A DNA stretch of 64,000 bases from Sphingomonadales bacterium. Its GTDB lineage: Bacteria; Pseudomonadota; Alphaproteobacteria; Sphingomonadales; Sphingomonadaceae. The position numbers and the translations under genes are program-made. Location: NCBI GenBank assembly GCA_009995225.1, contig JAACPW010000004.1:140605-204604 (forward strand). Direction: 5' to 3'. How positions within the stretch are numbered: position 1 is the first letter of the stretch; each line of letters begins with the position of its first letter. Under the pieces are notes generated by a model, which had not been told where the DNA came from, searched no databases, and saw only the letters and a list, made by a program, of their open reading frames with translations. This document shows, in pieces, positions 54,560-63,901 of the stretch.

Positions 54560-57424
54560 ATGCGGAATTTTTCTGTTGCTGCCGGCCTTTTGCTGGCTTT
54601 GTCCCCGCTCGCCCTTACCACCGCACTCGCAGCGCAGGATGCGCCCGCCGCTCAGGCATCGCCTGAACCGACCGCGCCGACGTGGGCGTTCGAGGAAAGC
54701 GACGTCCCGGTCGACACGGGCTACACCTTCGGACAGCTCGATAACGGCATGCGCTACATCATCCGCCAGAACGCCACGCCTGCGGGCACGGCGATGGTGC
54801 GGATGCGGATCGATTCAGGCGCTCTGGAAGAAACCGACACCGAACGCGGCCTTTCGCACTTTCTCGAGCACATGGCCTTCAACGGATCGAAGGGCATCCC
54901 CGAAGGCGAGATGATCAAGCTCCTCGAACGCGAGGGGTTGGCCTTTGGCGCGGACACCAATGCCTCCACCGGCTTCGAGGCGATCACTTACCTCCTGAAC
55001 CTGCCGCGCAATGACGAGGCGCTGCTGGGCACCGCACTGATGCTGATGCGCGAAACGGCGAGCGAGTTGACGATTGCGCAGGATGCGGTCGACCGCGAAC
55101 GCGGCGTGATCCTGGCCGAGCGGCGCGACCGGGCGGGCTTCCAGCAGCGCAATTACGAAGACAATGCCGCCTTCCTGGCGCCCGGCGCGCGGTACACCAA
55201 TCGCCTGCCGATCGGGACGGTCGAAGTGCTTGAGGGCGCGACTGCGGCGCAAATCCGGGCGCTTTACGAACGGACCTATCGCCCGTCGAACACCGTGGTT
55301 GTGGTGGTCGGCGACTTTCCGGTCGACGTGGTCGAAGCCGCAATCCGCGCCCGCTTTGCCGATTGGACGCCCGCCCCTGCCCCGGCAGAACCGGCTGCCG
55401 GGCCGATCGATGTGACAAGGCTGGGCCTGACAGACATTCACCTCGATCCCGCCTTGGCTGAAAGCGTGACCATCAGCCGCCTCGCCCCGTGGCGCGACGA
55501 GCCCGATACCATCGCCAATCGCAGAGCGGGTTTGTTGCGCGGCGTCGGCTACGGGATCATTAACCGGCGGCTCGCGCGGCTTGCCCGCGGGGCCGATGCA
55601 CCCTTCCGGGGGGCGCAATTTGGCTCCGGCGACATCTTCGAGGATGCACGCATCACCAGCCTTCAGGTCGGCAGCGCCGACGGCGAATGGCGCAAGGGCG
55701 TGCTCGCCGCCACCCGCGAGGTCAATCAGGCGCTGACCTATGGCTTTACCCAGGCCGAGGTGGACGAACAGCTCGCCAATATCCGCACCTCGCTGGAGAA
55801 CGCGGTCAAGTCCGCGGACACCCGCAGCAACGGTGTCTTCGCCAATGCGGCGCTTGCCCTTACCGGCAATGAACGCGTGCCCGTGACCCCCGAATGGCAA
55901 CTGGCCGAGTTCGAGCAGCTGGCCCCCGCCATGACGCCCGAGGCGCTGTGGCAGGCCGTGCGCGCCGACGCCGCGCCGCTGGAAGAGCCGCTGATCCGCT
56001 TCACCGGCCGCACCGCGCCTGAAGGCGGTGAGGCCGCGCTGCGCAGCGCCTTTGCCGAGGGCATGGCGCTGGCGATCGCAGCGCCCGCCGATAACGGCCC
56101 ACTCGCATTTGGCTACGACGATTTCGGCCCGGCGGGCACCGTCGTGTCAGATGTGGTCGAGGAACGGCTGGGCCTGCGCCTGATCCGCTTTGCCAACGGC
56201 GTGCGCCTCACGCTCAAGAAAACCGACGTGCGCAAGGATCGCATCGCCTTCACCATGGCGGTGGATGGCGGCAATCTGATGAACACGCGTGATGCGCCGC
56301 AGCGGACACTCTTGACCAACTCACTGACGGGCGGCGGGCTCGGCAAGCACAGCTATGACGAGATCATTCGCGTTTTGGCGGGACGTAGCGTCACCTTTAG
56401 CATTGTGAGCGTTACCGACGCCTTCAGCAGCGGGGGAACCACCACGCCGCGCGACCTGCTGTTGCAGATGCAGGTGCTGGCCGCCACGCTGACCGATCCG
56501 GGCTACCGGCCCGAGGGGGTGGAGCGGTATCGCAAGAGCATCGACAACCTCTTCAACACGCTCGATGCCACCCCCGGTCGCGCGCTGTCTACAGCAAGCG
56601 GGGCGATCCTGTCGGACAATGACCCACGCTTCAGCCTCCAGCCCAAGGAGGCGTTCACCGCGCTCGATTATGATGGGCTGCGCAATGCCATCGGTGACCG
56701 GCTGATGGCTGGCGCGATCGAAGTCGCGCTGGTTGGCGATCTGGATGAAGACGCTGCGATTGCCGCGGTCGCCGCCACGCTCGGCGCGCTCCCACCGCGC
56801 GAGCCGGCCTTCAACCCGCGCGCCGAAAACCGCACCCGCAGCTTCACCGCCACTCGCGGGGAGCGCGTGATCACCCACAAGGGCGAGCCCGATCAGGCGC
56901 TGCTGCAGTGGGTGTGGCCTACGACAGATGACAGCGATCTGGCCGAGGATCTGCGGCTCAGCCTGCTGGCGCGGATTGTTCGGCTGGAACTCACCGACCG
57001 GCTGCGCGAGGAGCTGGGGCAGGCCTATTCGCCCGCGGCTGGCTCCAACACCAGCCATTACTATCAAGGCTACGGCACCTTTGCGATCGGTGCTTCGGTC
57101 GCGGCGGATCAGGCGGAGGCGACCCGCGAGGCGGTAGCGGGCCTGATCGCCGATCTGCGCAAAGGCCCGCTCGATGCCGACGTGCTGGACCGGGCACGCA
57201 AGCCTTATCTGGAGGAGTACAGCAACGCGCTGAAAGATCTGGGCGGCTGGACGGCGCTTACCGCTCGTGCGCAGAGCGAGCCAGAGCGGCTTGACCGGTT
57301 CATTGCCGTGCCTGACGTAATGGGCGCCATCACGCCGGAGGACATCCACCAGGCCGCGCTGAAATACCTTACCATGGACGGTGCGGTGGCCTTTGCCGTG
57401 CTGCCTGAAGCGAAGGTCGAGTAG
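54560..57424 (+). CDS. M16 (insulinase/pitrilysin) family metalloprotease
   Basis: A 954-residue exported protein (signal peptide ending in LTTALAAQ). The N-terminal M16 domain has the inverted zinc motif HFLEH (GLSHFLEHMAFNGS) near residue 100 with the distal Glu region ERGVILAERRDR near residue 175. The second, inactive-type half follows with EELGQAYSPAAGS near residue 820. Such proteases degrade peptides in the periplasm. It converges on a TonB receptor gene with a shared terminator. Confidence 0.95.
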   Translation: MRNFSVAAGLLLALSPLALTTALAAQDAPAAQASPEPTAPTWAFEESDVPVDTGYTFGQLDNGMRYIIRQNATPAGTAMVRMRIDSGALEETDTERGLSHFLEHMAFNGSKGIPEGEMIKLLEREGLAFGADTNASTGFEAITYLLNLPRNDEALLGTALMLMRETASELTIAQDAVDRERGVILAERRDRAGFQQRNYEDNAAFLAPGARYTNRLPIGTVEVLEGATAAQIRALYERTYRPSNTVVVVVGDFPVDVVEAAIRARFADWTPAPAPAEPAAGPIDVTRLGLTDIHLDPALAESVTISRLAPWRDEPDTIANRRAGLLRGVGYGIINRRLARLARGADAPFRGAQFGSGDIFEDARITSLQVGSADGEWRKGVLAATREVNQALTYGFTQAEVDEQLANIRTSLENAVKSADTRSNGVFANAALALTGNERVPVTPEWQLAEFEQLAPAMTPEALWQAVRADAAPLEEPLIRFTGRTAPEGGEAALRSAFAEGMALAIAAPADNGPLAFGYDDFGPAGTVVSDVVEERLGLRLIRFANGVRLTLKKTDVRKDRIAFTMAVDGGNLMNTRDAPQRTLLTNSLTGGGLGKHSYDEIIRVLAGRSVTFSIVSVTDAFSSGGTTTPRDLLLQMQVLAATLTDPGYRPEGVERYRKSIDNLFNTLDATPGRALSTASGAILSDNDPRFSLQPKEAFTALDYDGLRNAIGDRLMAGAIEVALVGDLDEDAAIAAVAATLGALPPREPAFNPRAENRTRSFTATRGERVITHKGEPDQALLQWVWPTTDDSDLAEDLRLSLLARIVRLELTDRLREELGQAYSPAAGSNTSHYYQGYGTFAIGASVAADQAEATREAVAGLIADLRKGPLDADVLDRARKPYLEEYSNALKDLGGWTALTARAQSEPERLDRFIAVPDVMGAITPEDIHQAALKYLTMDGAVAFAVLPEAKVE

Positions 57425-57443
57425 CAGGCCTCAATCAGAAAAC

Positions 57444-57482
57444 GAAAAAGCCGGCAGGTCGCCCCCTGCCGGCCTTTCCTTT
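57444..57482. terminator. Bidirectional terminator between the M16 protease and TonB receptor genes
   Basis: A 9-bp perfect stem (GCCGGCAGG / CCTGCCGGC) with a six-base loop has AAAAA on the left and CTTTCCTTT on the right. It can therefore end transcription from both convergent genes. Confidence 0.85.
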
Positions 57483-57511
57483 GGTTTGCCTTCCCCAAGG
57501 AAGGCCCTCCC

Positions 57512-59722
57512 TTAGTACTTGACGCCGAACGACACGCCGATGACCCGCGGATCATTGACGAAAGCGGTGTTGTTGTTGAAGTCGATCACGCCCTGGATAT
57601 TGTCTTCGTTGGTGATGTTGCGCGCAAAGGCGGCCAGTTCCCATTGGCCATCGTCGCCCGAATAGCCGACCTTCAGGCCCCCTTCGATCCGGCTCTTGGC
57701 GTTGAATTCGCGGCTTTCATACAGCAGGAAGTTGGTGTCGCCGAGGAAGACCCAGTCCGTGAACATGAAGAACTCACCCGCGCTTCCCACCGGAATGGCA
57801 TAACGGGCCGTGAAATCGCCGCTCCATTCAGGGGCGTTGGGGAAAGGGTTGCCATCAATCAGTGCGCGTGGGCTGCCGCCGATCAGACGGGTCGGATCGG
57901 TCACGGTGCACTGTGCGCATACGCCCACCGCAAGGTTCGCATCCTTGATCTCGGTGTTGTTGTAAGCGACGCCCAGCGTCACCAAAAAGGCGGGCGTGAT
58001 CTGGAACGCGCCGTCGAATTCGACGCCGTACCCCTCACCCTTGTTGGCGTTGATAAGCTGCACCAGGTTGCCCGCGCCGCCGACTGCGGTGAACTGCGGA
58101 TCTTCGACCGTGTAGTAATAGAACGCACCGTTGAGACGCACCCGGCGATCAGCCAGCTCAGTCTTGTAGCCCACTTCGTAGGAGGTGATGTTTTCCGACT
58201 GCGCCACCGAAGGCGGGTTGAAGAAAGCGACGTCGCGGCCCTGAATCGTCGGCCCACGGAACGAGTTGGCGATCTTGCCATAAACGCTGAGGTCAGGCGT
58301 CAGATCGGCAAACAGGCTGACATCCCAGTCGAACTGGTCATCCTGCACGCTGCGAGGCTGCAGCGCGGCGCCCGAACGGACGAAAAAGTCTTTCTGGTCA
58401 TCGGTGTAGCGGATACCGCCGGTGGCGCGTAACGTGTCTGTCAGTTGATAGCCAACCTGACCGAACAGCGCCCAAGCCTCGTTGGTGTGGTTGACGGTCA
58501 CCGGCGGCGGGAAGGTGAAGCCGACCGTGGTCACATCGAAATCGCTCTCGAAATAGAAACCGCCAACCTGCCAGGTGAGCGGCCCGCCGCCATTCGAGGC
58601 GAGGCGCACTTCCTGTGTGGTCTGCTCGAGATCCAGCGAGTCCTGCGTGTCCGAAGGGAACGGAATGAAGCCCGGGCCCGCCAGATTGCCGCCGTCGACA
58701 TCGCCGCGGCTCGATCCTTCGCTGGTCCAGTGGCTCGTGATCGACGTCAGCGTTGCGCCGTCGAATTCATAGGCCGCCGTCAGCGTCGCACCGAACTGCT
58801 GGTACTCCGCCACGTTACCGCCGCCGGCATCATAGAACACCGTGTTGCGATCGTAGTTGTCGTTGAGCTCGTTGTTGCCCGGCCCCACCACGTTGGCGCG
58901 GAAAAAAGTGGATGAGCCATCAAGATCGCGGAAGTTGACGGCCGCAAGAACGCTCGCACGCTCAGACGGCGTGAAAAGCAATTGTCCGCGCATCGCAATA
59001 TCGGTGAAACCGCCAAGTGCATTGTCCTGACCGGTAAAGCCGTTGTCGATCCAGTCGCCGCGGCTCTGAAACTGCGCTGAGGCGCGGAATGCCAACACAT
59101 CCTGCACGATCGAACCGCCGACCGCGCCATTGAGCGCCATCGTGTCGAGGCTGGCAAAGGAAAGGCCAGCAACCACGCTTGTGTCATGGCTTGGCTTGAC
59201 CGATTCGATCTTCACGATCCCGGCGGGCGTGTTGCGGCCAAACAGTGTCCCTTGCGGACCGCGCAGCACCTCAACGCGCTCGACATCAAAAATCGGGAAA
59301 CTCTTGAGCGTCACGTTTTCCAGCACGACATCGTCAAGCAGCACCGAAACAGGCTGCGATGCGGCTAGATCGAAATCGGTATTGCCGAGCCCGCGAATGT
59401 AAAAACGCGGCGCCACGCGGCCATTGGAGCTTTCGACATTGAGGCCCGGCGCCGTTCCCGCCAGCGCCGTGATATCGGCCGATCCGCTGAAAATCGCGCC
59501 GACGCGTTCGGCATCAAGAATGTCGGCAGACACCGGCACATCCTGAAGGTTTTCCTCGCGCCGGTTGGCGGTGACGATGATGGTGGCAAGCTGGCCTTCG
59601 CTCGCTTCGGCGGTATCGCTGTCCTGCGCGGCAGCGGGCGCGGCGACGCCAAAGGCCACAGCAGCCGCGAGCGCGGTGGAACAGGAGTAAAGCGTACGGA
59701 ATGCGTGGAGGCGGAGAGACAT
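57512..59722 (-). CDS. TonB-dependent receptor
   Basis: A 736-residue outer-membrane receptor. It has a signal peptide (AAAVAFGVAAPAAAQ), a TonB-box-like stretch (ATIIVTANRREENLQDVP), a plug with RFYIRGLGNTDFDLAASQPVSV and VERVEVLRGPQGTLFGRNTPAG, and a barrel that ends GVSFGVKY. The SVLLDDV and GRNTPAGIV pattern is typical of the sphingomonad receptor group with broad, mostly unknown ligands. ATG 59722 follows AAAGGGG. Confidence 0.95.
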   Translation of the reverse strand: MSLRLHAFRTLYSCSTALAAAVAFGVAAPAAAQDSDTAEASEGQLATIIVTANRREENLQDVPVSADILDAERVGAIFSGSADITALAGTAPGLNVESSNGRVAPRFYIRGLGNTDFDLAASQPVSVLLDDVVLENVTLKSFPIFDVERVEVLRGPQGTLFGRNTPAGIVKIESVKPSHDTSVVAGLSFASLDTMALNGAVGGSIVQDVLAFRASAQFQSRGDWIDNGFTGQDNALGGFTDIAMRGQLLFTPSERASVLAAVNFRDLDGSSTFFRANVVGPGNNELNDNYDRNTVFYDAGGGNVAEYQQFGATLTAAYEFDGATLTSITSHWTSEGSSRGDVDGGNLAGPGFIPFPSDTQDSLDLEQTTQEVRLASNGGGPLTWQVGGFYFESDFDVTTVGFTFPPPVTVNHTNEAWALFGQVGYQLTDTLRATGGIRYTDDQKDFFVRSGAALQPRSVQDDQFDWDVSLFADLTPDLSVYGKIANSFRGPTIQGRDVAFFNPPSVAQSENITSYEVGYKTELADRRVRLNGAFYYYTVEDPQFTAVGGAGNLVQLINANKGEGYGVEFDGAFQITPAFLVTLGVAYNNTEIKDANLAVGVCAQCTVTDPTRLIGGSPRALIDGNPFPNAPEWSGDFTARYAIPVGSAGEFFMFTDWVFLGDTNFLLYESREFNAKSRIEGGLKVGYSGDDGQWELAAFARNITNEDNIQGVIDFNNNTAFVNDPRVIGVSFGVKY

Positions 59723-60027
59723 CGGGCAACCCCTTTAGGTTTGAACGGACCAAGCGTGTGTTCGCCGCGCCGGTGGCATTTTTGTCTGATTCGCGCGATA
59801 ATTGCTTTGTCCAATGTTGCGCCAAAACGACAATTGGGCGGCGTTCTTGGGACAGTTGTTGCAACAAGGTTACAATCATGGGCAATTGACTACCGCTATG
59901 TGACAAGACGCGTGCAATCCACGGTGGGCAGTTGGCCTGAACAGCGCGATTGCACACGGCCACCGGAACGCTATAGCGACCGCAAATCGTGCATCCTTGG
60001 GGTGCGGACGGAAATGGAGTGCCAACC
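59723..60027. promoter_or_regulatory. 305-bp divergent region, TonB receptor / purS, with a 12-bp palindrome
   Basis: No gene is seen. A perfect palindrome TTGTTGCAACAA lies at 59856-59867, a plausible operator. A GGAG site precedes purS. The region is less GC-rich than its flanks. Which promoter the palindrome would serve is unknown. Confidence 0.5.
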
Positions 60028-60267
60028 ATGCAAGCGCGTGTTCTTGTCCGATTGAAACCTGGCGTGCTCGACCCGCAAGGCCGTGCGGTGCACAATGCGC
60101 TCGAAGGCCTCGGCTTTGCGGGCGTGGAAGATGTGCGGATCGGGCGTTTGATCGAGCTTGATCTGGCCGATGGCACCGATCACCATACGATCAGGGCGAT
60201 GTGTGAAAAGCTGCTCGCCAACACGGTCATCGAAAGCTTCACGATCGAAACGGGGGCTGCGGGCTGA
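60028..60267 (+). CDS. purS: Phosphoribosylformylglycinamidine synthase subunit PurS
   Basis: A 79-residue small subunit: [29 protein letters not shown] and [14 protein letters not shown]. PurS bridges PurQ and PurL in the multi-subunit FGAM synthase. The ATG at 60028 follows GGAG; the track ORF adds 13 unsupported residues. Its TGA overlaps the purQ ATG (TGATG). Confidence 0.96.
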   Translation: MQARVLVRLKPGVLDPQGRAVHNALEGLGFAGVEDVRIGRLIELDLADGTDHHTIRAMCEKLLANTVIESFTIETGAAG

Positions 60268-60956
60268 TGACCTTTCGGGCGGCGGTCATCACCTTCCCCG
60301 GGTCCAATTGCGACCGGGACATGGCGACGGCGCTGGAGGCGGTATCGGGCCAGCCTGCGCTGCGCGTATGGCATGGCGATGCCGATCTGCCGGACAGGCT
60401 TGATCTGATCGCACTGCCGGGCGGCTTTTCATATGGCGATTATCTGCGTTCAGGCGCGATGGCCGCAACCAGTCCGATCATGCACGCGGTGATCGCCGCA
60501 GCACAGCGCGGCGTGCCGGTGCTGGGCGTGTGCAATGGTTTTCAGGTGCTGACCGAAGCGCGGATGCTGCCGGGCGCGTTGCTGCGCAATGCCGGACAGC
60601 GTTTCATCTGCCGCACTGTCGACCTCACGGTCGCAAACACCACATCGCCCTTCACCGCAGGCTTTGCTCCGGGCGAGGCGATCCGCGTGCCGGTGGCGCA
60701 TCATGACGGCAATTACTATGCCGACGCCGAGACACTCGACCGGATCGAAAGCGAAGGGCAGGTCGCTTTCCGCTATGCAACGGGCTGCAATGGATCTGCG
60801 CGCGACATTGCCGGGGTGCTGAGCGCCAATGGCCGGGTGCTGGGCATGATGCCGCACCCTGAACGCGCCATCGAGCCTGCGGCCGTAAACGCAATGGGCG
60901 GCGCTGACGGGCGGCGTTTGTTCGCGAACATTCTGGCCGCATTCGCCTCTGCGTAA
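60267..60956 (+). CDS. purQ: Phosphoribosylformylglycinamidine synthase, glutaminase subunit PurQ
   Basis: A 229-residue class I glutaminase: [19 protein letters not shown] at the N-terminus, the nucleophile Cys in [14 protein letters not shown] near residue 90, and [11 protein letters not shown] near residue 195 with the catalytic His/Glu. It releases ammonia from glutamine for PurL. purL is not in the window. It converges with the GGDEF/EAL gene across a 9-bp gap. Confidence 0.97.
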   Translation: MTFRAAVITFPGSNCDRDMATALEAVSGQPALRVWHGDADLPDRLDLIALPGGFSYGDYLRSGAMAATSPIMHAVIAAAQRGVPVLGVCNGFQVLTEARMLPGALLRNAGQRFICRTVDLTVANTTSPFTAGFAPGEAIRVPVAHHDGNYYADAETLDRIESEGQVAFRYATGCNGSARDIAGVLSANGRVLGMMPHPERAIEPAAVNAMGGADGRRLFANILAAFASA

Positions 60957-60965
60957 CCGGCCGGC

Positions 60966-63332
60966 TCAGGCGCGGCGCTGGTGCATCATGCGGAACAGGC
61001 CACGGGCATCGTCGGCAGGCATCGGCCGGCCAAAATAGAACCCCTGGATCTTGTCGCAGCCCAGATTGCGGATCAGTTCCGCTTCCTCCGCAGTCTCGAC
61101 CCCTTCTGCGGTGGTCGTCATGTTCAGGCTCTGGGCCATCGCCACGACGGCGTTGATGATGGCAAGACTTTCGGCGCTGTTCTGGGCTGCGCCTTGCACA
61201 AAGGTCCGATCGACCTTGATCGTCGAAAAACGTAGCTTGCGTAAGTAACCAAGCGACGAATAGCCGGTGCCAAAATCATCCAGCGCCACCGAACAGCCAA
61301 GCGCCATGACCTGTTCAAGCGCGTTACGCGCCACGCTGGCATCCCGCAAGAAGATGCTTTCCGTGACTTCGATCTCAAGCCGTTCGGGATTGAGCCCAGT
61401 AGCCGCCAGCGTTCGGAGCACATCAGCGTGGAAATCGGGTTCAAGCAATTGTTCGGGAGACACGTTGACATTGACCTTCACGTGTTCCGGCCAATGGCGC
61501 GCTTCTTCGCACGCCTTGCGCATAACCCATTGTCCGATCGGAATGATCAAGCGGGTGTCTTCGGCCAGAGGAATGAATTTGCCCGGTGAGACAAACCCAT
61601 GTTCCGCACTGTTCCATCGCACCAGTGCTTCAAAGCTGACCACGCTTTCACTGCGGGCATCAACCACCGGTTGATAATGCAACACCAGCTCATCGCGCCC
61701 CAACGCCATGCGCAAGGATGCCTCCAGCGAGCGCCGTTCTTCCGCGATGGCATGAAGTTCAGGCTCGAAACGGCGATGCTCGCCTCCGCCATCATCCTTG
61801 GCCTGATACAGCGCCAGGTCGGCGTTGCGCATCAATTCTTCAACGGTGGTGCCATCGCGCGGACCTACGGCAGAACCAACACTGGCCCCCACATACAGCG
61901 TGTGGTGATCAACCTGATAAGGCTCGGACAAGCGGTCGATCACGTGCTGGGCCAGGTTCCGGATGCAACCCGGCGTGCTGGCGTCGCGGATGACGATGGC
62001 GAATTCGTCGCCGCCCAGCCGTCCGACCATTTGGTTTTCGCCCATCAGCGATTGCAGCCGGGCCGATACCTGCCCCAGAAGCTTGTCACCCGTCATGTGA
62101 CCAAGCGAATCATTGACCGCCTTGAACCGGTCCAGATCGACCATCAGTAGCGCACAGCGCGTGCGCCATTGGACGGCGTAGCGCAGCGCCTCCCCCAGAT
62201 CCTCGGTCAGGTGCAGGCGGTTGGGCAGTTGGGTCAGTGTGTCATAGCGCGCGAGATAGGCGATCTTCTCCGACGAATTGCGCTGTTCGGTTACGTCAGA
62301 ACCCACGCCGCGAAAGCCGGTGAACCGCCCCTGATCATCGCGCATCGGCGCGCCGGAGATTTCCCACCAGCGCTCCTCACCCAGGATCTGAACCTGCACC
62401 AGCATCGTCGAAAAGTTCTCGCGGTTCTTCAGCCGCTCAGCCAGATCGTGGAGGCTGGGGGGAAATTGCCCCGTCGCCCAGTTGCGGCCTGAGATCATCT
62501 CAAGCAACGGCTTGCCCTCGACATCGGCTTGCGCGCGGCCAAGCGCAAAGGCGAAGCGCGGTGAGACCGAACGCAGCCGCCGGGCGGGGTCTACCTCCCA
62601 CAGCCAATCAGCCTCGTTTTCCTCGAACTCGCGCAGCAACAAGGAAACCACAGCGTCCTTCTCGATCACGGCGGCCTCTGCCAGACGCGCCTTCACAAAG
62701 GTCGATCGCACCTGGATTGTGGCGACGAGACTGGCGATGGTGAACAAGATCACGCCGCAGGCCGCAGGCCATTCGCCGTTGATCGCGAGTGAACCCGCCG
62801 CGCCCAGTCCGAGAATACCGAGATAGATCAGCACACTAAGCGGTGAAGTGGAGAAAACGAAGGTCGATGAGATCATCAACACCAGCACGACCAGCAGCAT
62901 CGTGAGCGCCTGCGCGCCATCGGCAAGCCACGGAAACACCATCAGTGCCGTGAGCCAGCAGACAGAACCGGCAATGGCGTTCAGGTTCTGCGTTCGCTCG
63001 ATGGCGGCGGGACCGGCGCGGTAGCCGGGATCGACCAGCAGCAAATCGGTTTGCCGGGATTTGTAGAGAATGAGCCCCAGCATGACGGCCCAAGGCGCGA
63101 TATATGCGAGGCCGATCAACGGCGCAAACACAGCTGCGACAAAGACCGCGACAATCGCATTGGCCAGCATCCGATTGCGGCTGGCCTGCGCCAATTCACT
63201 ATATTCGTCACCGCGCAACCGGGTGGGGTCAAATGCGGGATTGCGCGACAATCCGAGGATGTCGGACAACGGCAGCTCGGCCGTTAAAGTCGACGGCAAG
63301 GAAGCGGAATGTTTGACCACGCGGGCTGTCAT
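60966..63332 (-). CDS. Membrane-bound GGDEF/EAL (c-di-GMP) protein with PAS domain
   Basis: A 788-residue protein. About four to six hydrophobic helices (residues 55-190) are followed by a PAS-like domain (DWLWEVDPARRLRSVSPRF, EERWWEISGAPMRDDQGRF). Then a GGDEF domain with intact RLGGDEFAIVI and an EAL domain with VVSFEALVRWNS, RLEIEVTES and DDFGTGYSSLGYL. Both catalytic signatures are complete, so it may make or break c-di-GMP depending on input. It likely senses a signal at the membrane. Confidence 0.95.
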   Translation of the reverse strand: MTARVVKHSASLPSTLTAELPLSDILGLSRNPAFDPTRLRGDEYSELAQASRNRMLANAIVAVFVAAVFAPLIGLAYIAPWAVMLGLILYKSRQTDLLLVDPGYRAGPAAIERTQNLNAIAGSVCWLTALMVFPWLADGAQALTMLLVVLVLMISSTFVFSTSPLSVLIYLGILGLGAAGSLAINGEWPAACGVILFTIASLVATIQVRSTFVKARLAEAAVIEKDAVVSLLLREFEENEADWLWEVDPARRLRSVSPRFAFALGRAQADVEGKPLLEMISGRNWATGQFPPSLHDLAERLKNRENFSTMLVQVQILGEERWWEISGAPMRDDQGRFTGFRGVGSDVTEQRNSSEKIAYLARYDTLTQLPNRLHLTEDLGEALRYAVQWRTRCALLMVDLDRFKAVNDSLGHMTGDKLLGQVSARLQSLMGENQMVGRLGGDEFAIVIRDASTPGCIRNLAQHVIDRLSEPYQVDHHTLYVGASVGSAVGPRDGTTVEELMRNADLALYQAKDDGGGEHRRFEPELHAIAEERRSLEASLRMALGRDELVLHYQPVVDARSESVVSFEALVRWNSAEHGFVSPGKFIPLAEDTRLIIPIGQWVMRKACEEARHWPEHVKVNVNVSPEQLLEPDFHADVLRTLAATGLNPERLEIEVTESIFLRDASVARNALEQVMALGCSVALDDFGTGYSSLGYLRKLRFSTIKVDRTFVQGAAQNSAESLAIINAVVAMAQSLNMTTTAEGVETAEEAELIRNLGCDKIQGFYFGRPMPADDARGLFRMMHQRRA

Positions 63333-63586
63333 AAAAGCTAATGGTTAGGTTGCGGTAAAGGAACGGCGATGCGCGTCTGCCGATTTATGGCAAATGCCCC
63401 TCCTTGTCCCCTTCCAAAACAAATTTCCGGAGATGACCGCTCGCCCCCTCGGAAAGCGCAAGGGTTTGAAATCGATGAGTTACAATAAAACTTCCTCCAA
63501 GAGCATCTGAAGCTCCACTTCGCGGCTCCACAGCACACAAAACTCGATTTTCGTGAAAATAGAAAATTCCGCCAAAAACCGGCAAT
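63333..63586. other. Non-coding or boundary stretch between the GGDEF/EAL gene and the transposon remnant
   Basis: Composition shifts to more A+T and irregular codon patterns here. Two short minus-strand ORFs (63385-63585 and 63480-63686) have no recognisable family. It may contain the outer end of a mobile element; TGTCCCCTTCC near 63404 could be a TGT-type terminus, but I could not pair it with a second end. Confidence 0.35.
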
Positions 63587-63901
63587 TCATCGATGAGCTT
63601 TCAGCATCACAGCGAGCAGCAGATGGTGAAGCGGCGGACTGGACCCTCCCCCCCAAAGCAAGCCCCCAATCCAGCGCTGACTGCACTGCCCATCGGTCTC
63701 AAGGCCATGCCAGATCCTGAGCGTGTCTCCCCAATAACGTGTCATCGCTTGAGCGACCTTGAGAAGATTGGCTTCGCCAACCTTGTTCAACATACCCGCG
63801 CGATCAAGCTCCTCGCGGTAATACGCCCTCCGGTCGTCAGGATGCACCTGCCTGGGATCATCGAGGAGGAGATCACTTGCTCGCGCCAACTCTTTGAGGT
63901 C
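63587..63901 (-). pseudogene. C-terminal remnant of a TniQ/TnsD-like transposition protein, truncated by an IS
   Basis: The frame is open from the IS edge: SDLKELARASDLLLDDPRQV, DRRAYYREELDRAGMLNKVG, LLKVAQAMTRYWGDTLRIWH, RWIGGLLWGGGSSPPLHHLL, ending at TGA 63587. The W-x2-LL...PL-HHLLL spacing and the preceding YREELDRAGM segment resemble TniQ/TnsD target-selection proteins of Tn7/Tn5053-type elements. The track start (TTG 63889) is not a real gene start. The 5' part is missing because of the IS3-type end at 63902. Confidence 0.5.

Noticed and set aside
63385-63585. 66-residue minus-strand ORF after the TniQ-like remnant
   Set aside because: Composition is protein-like, but it has a TTG start, no recognisable family and overlaps another ORF; not enough support for a gene call.
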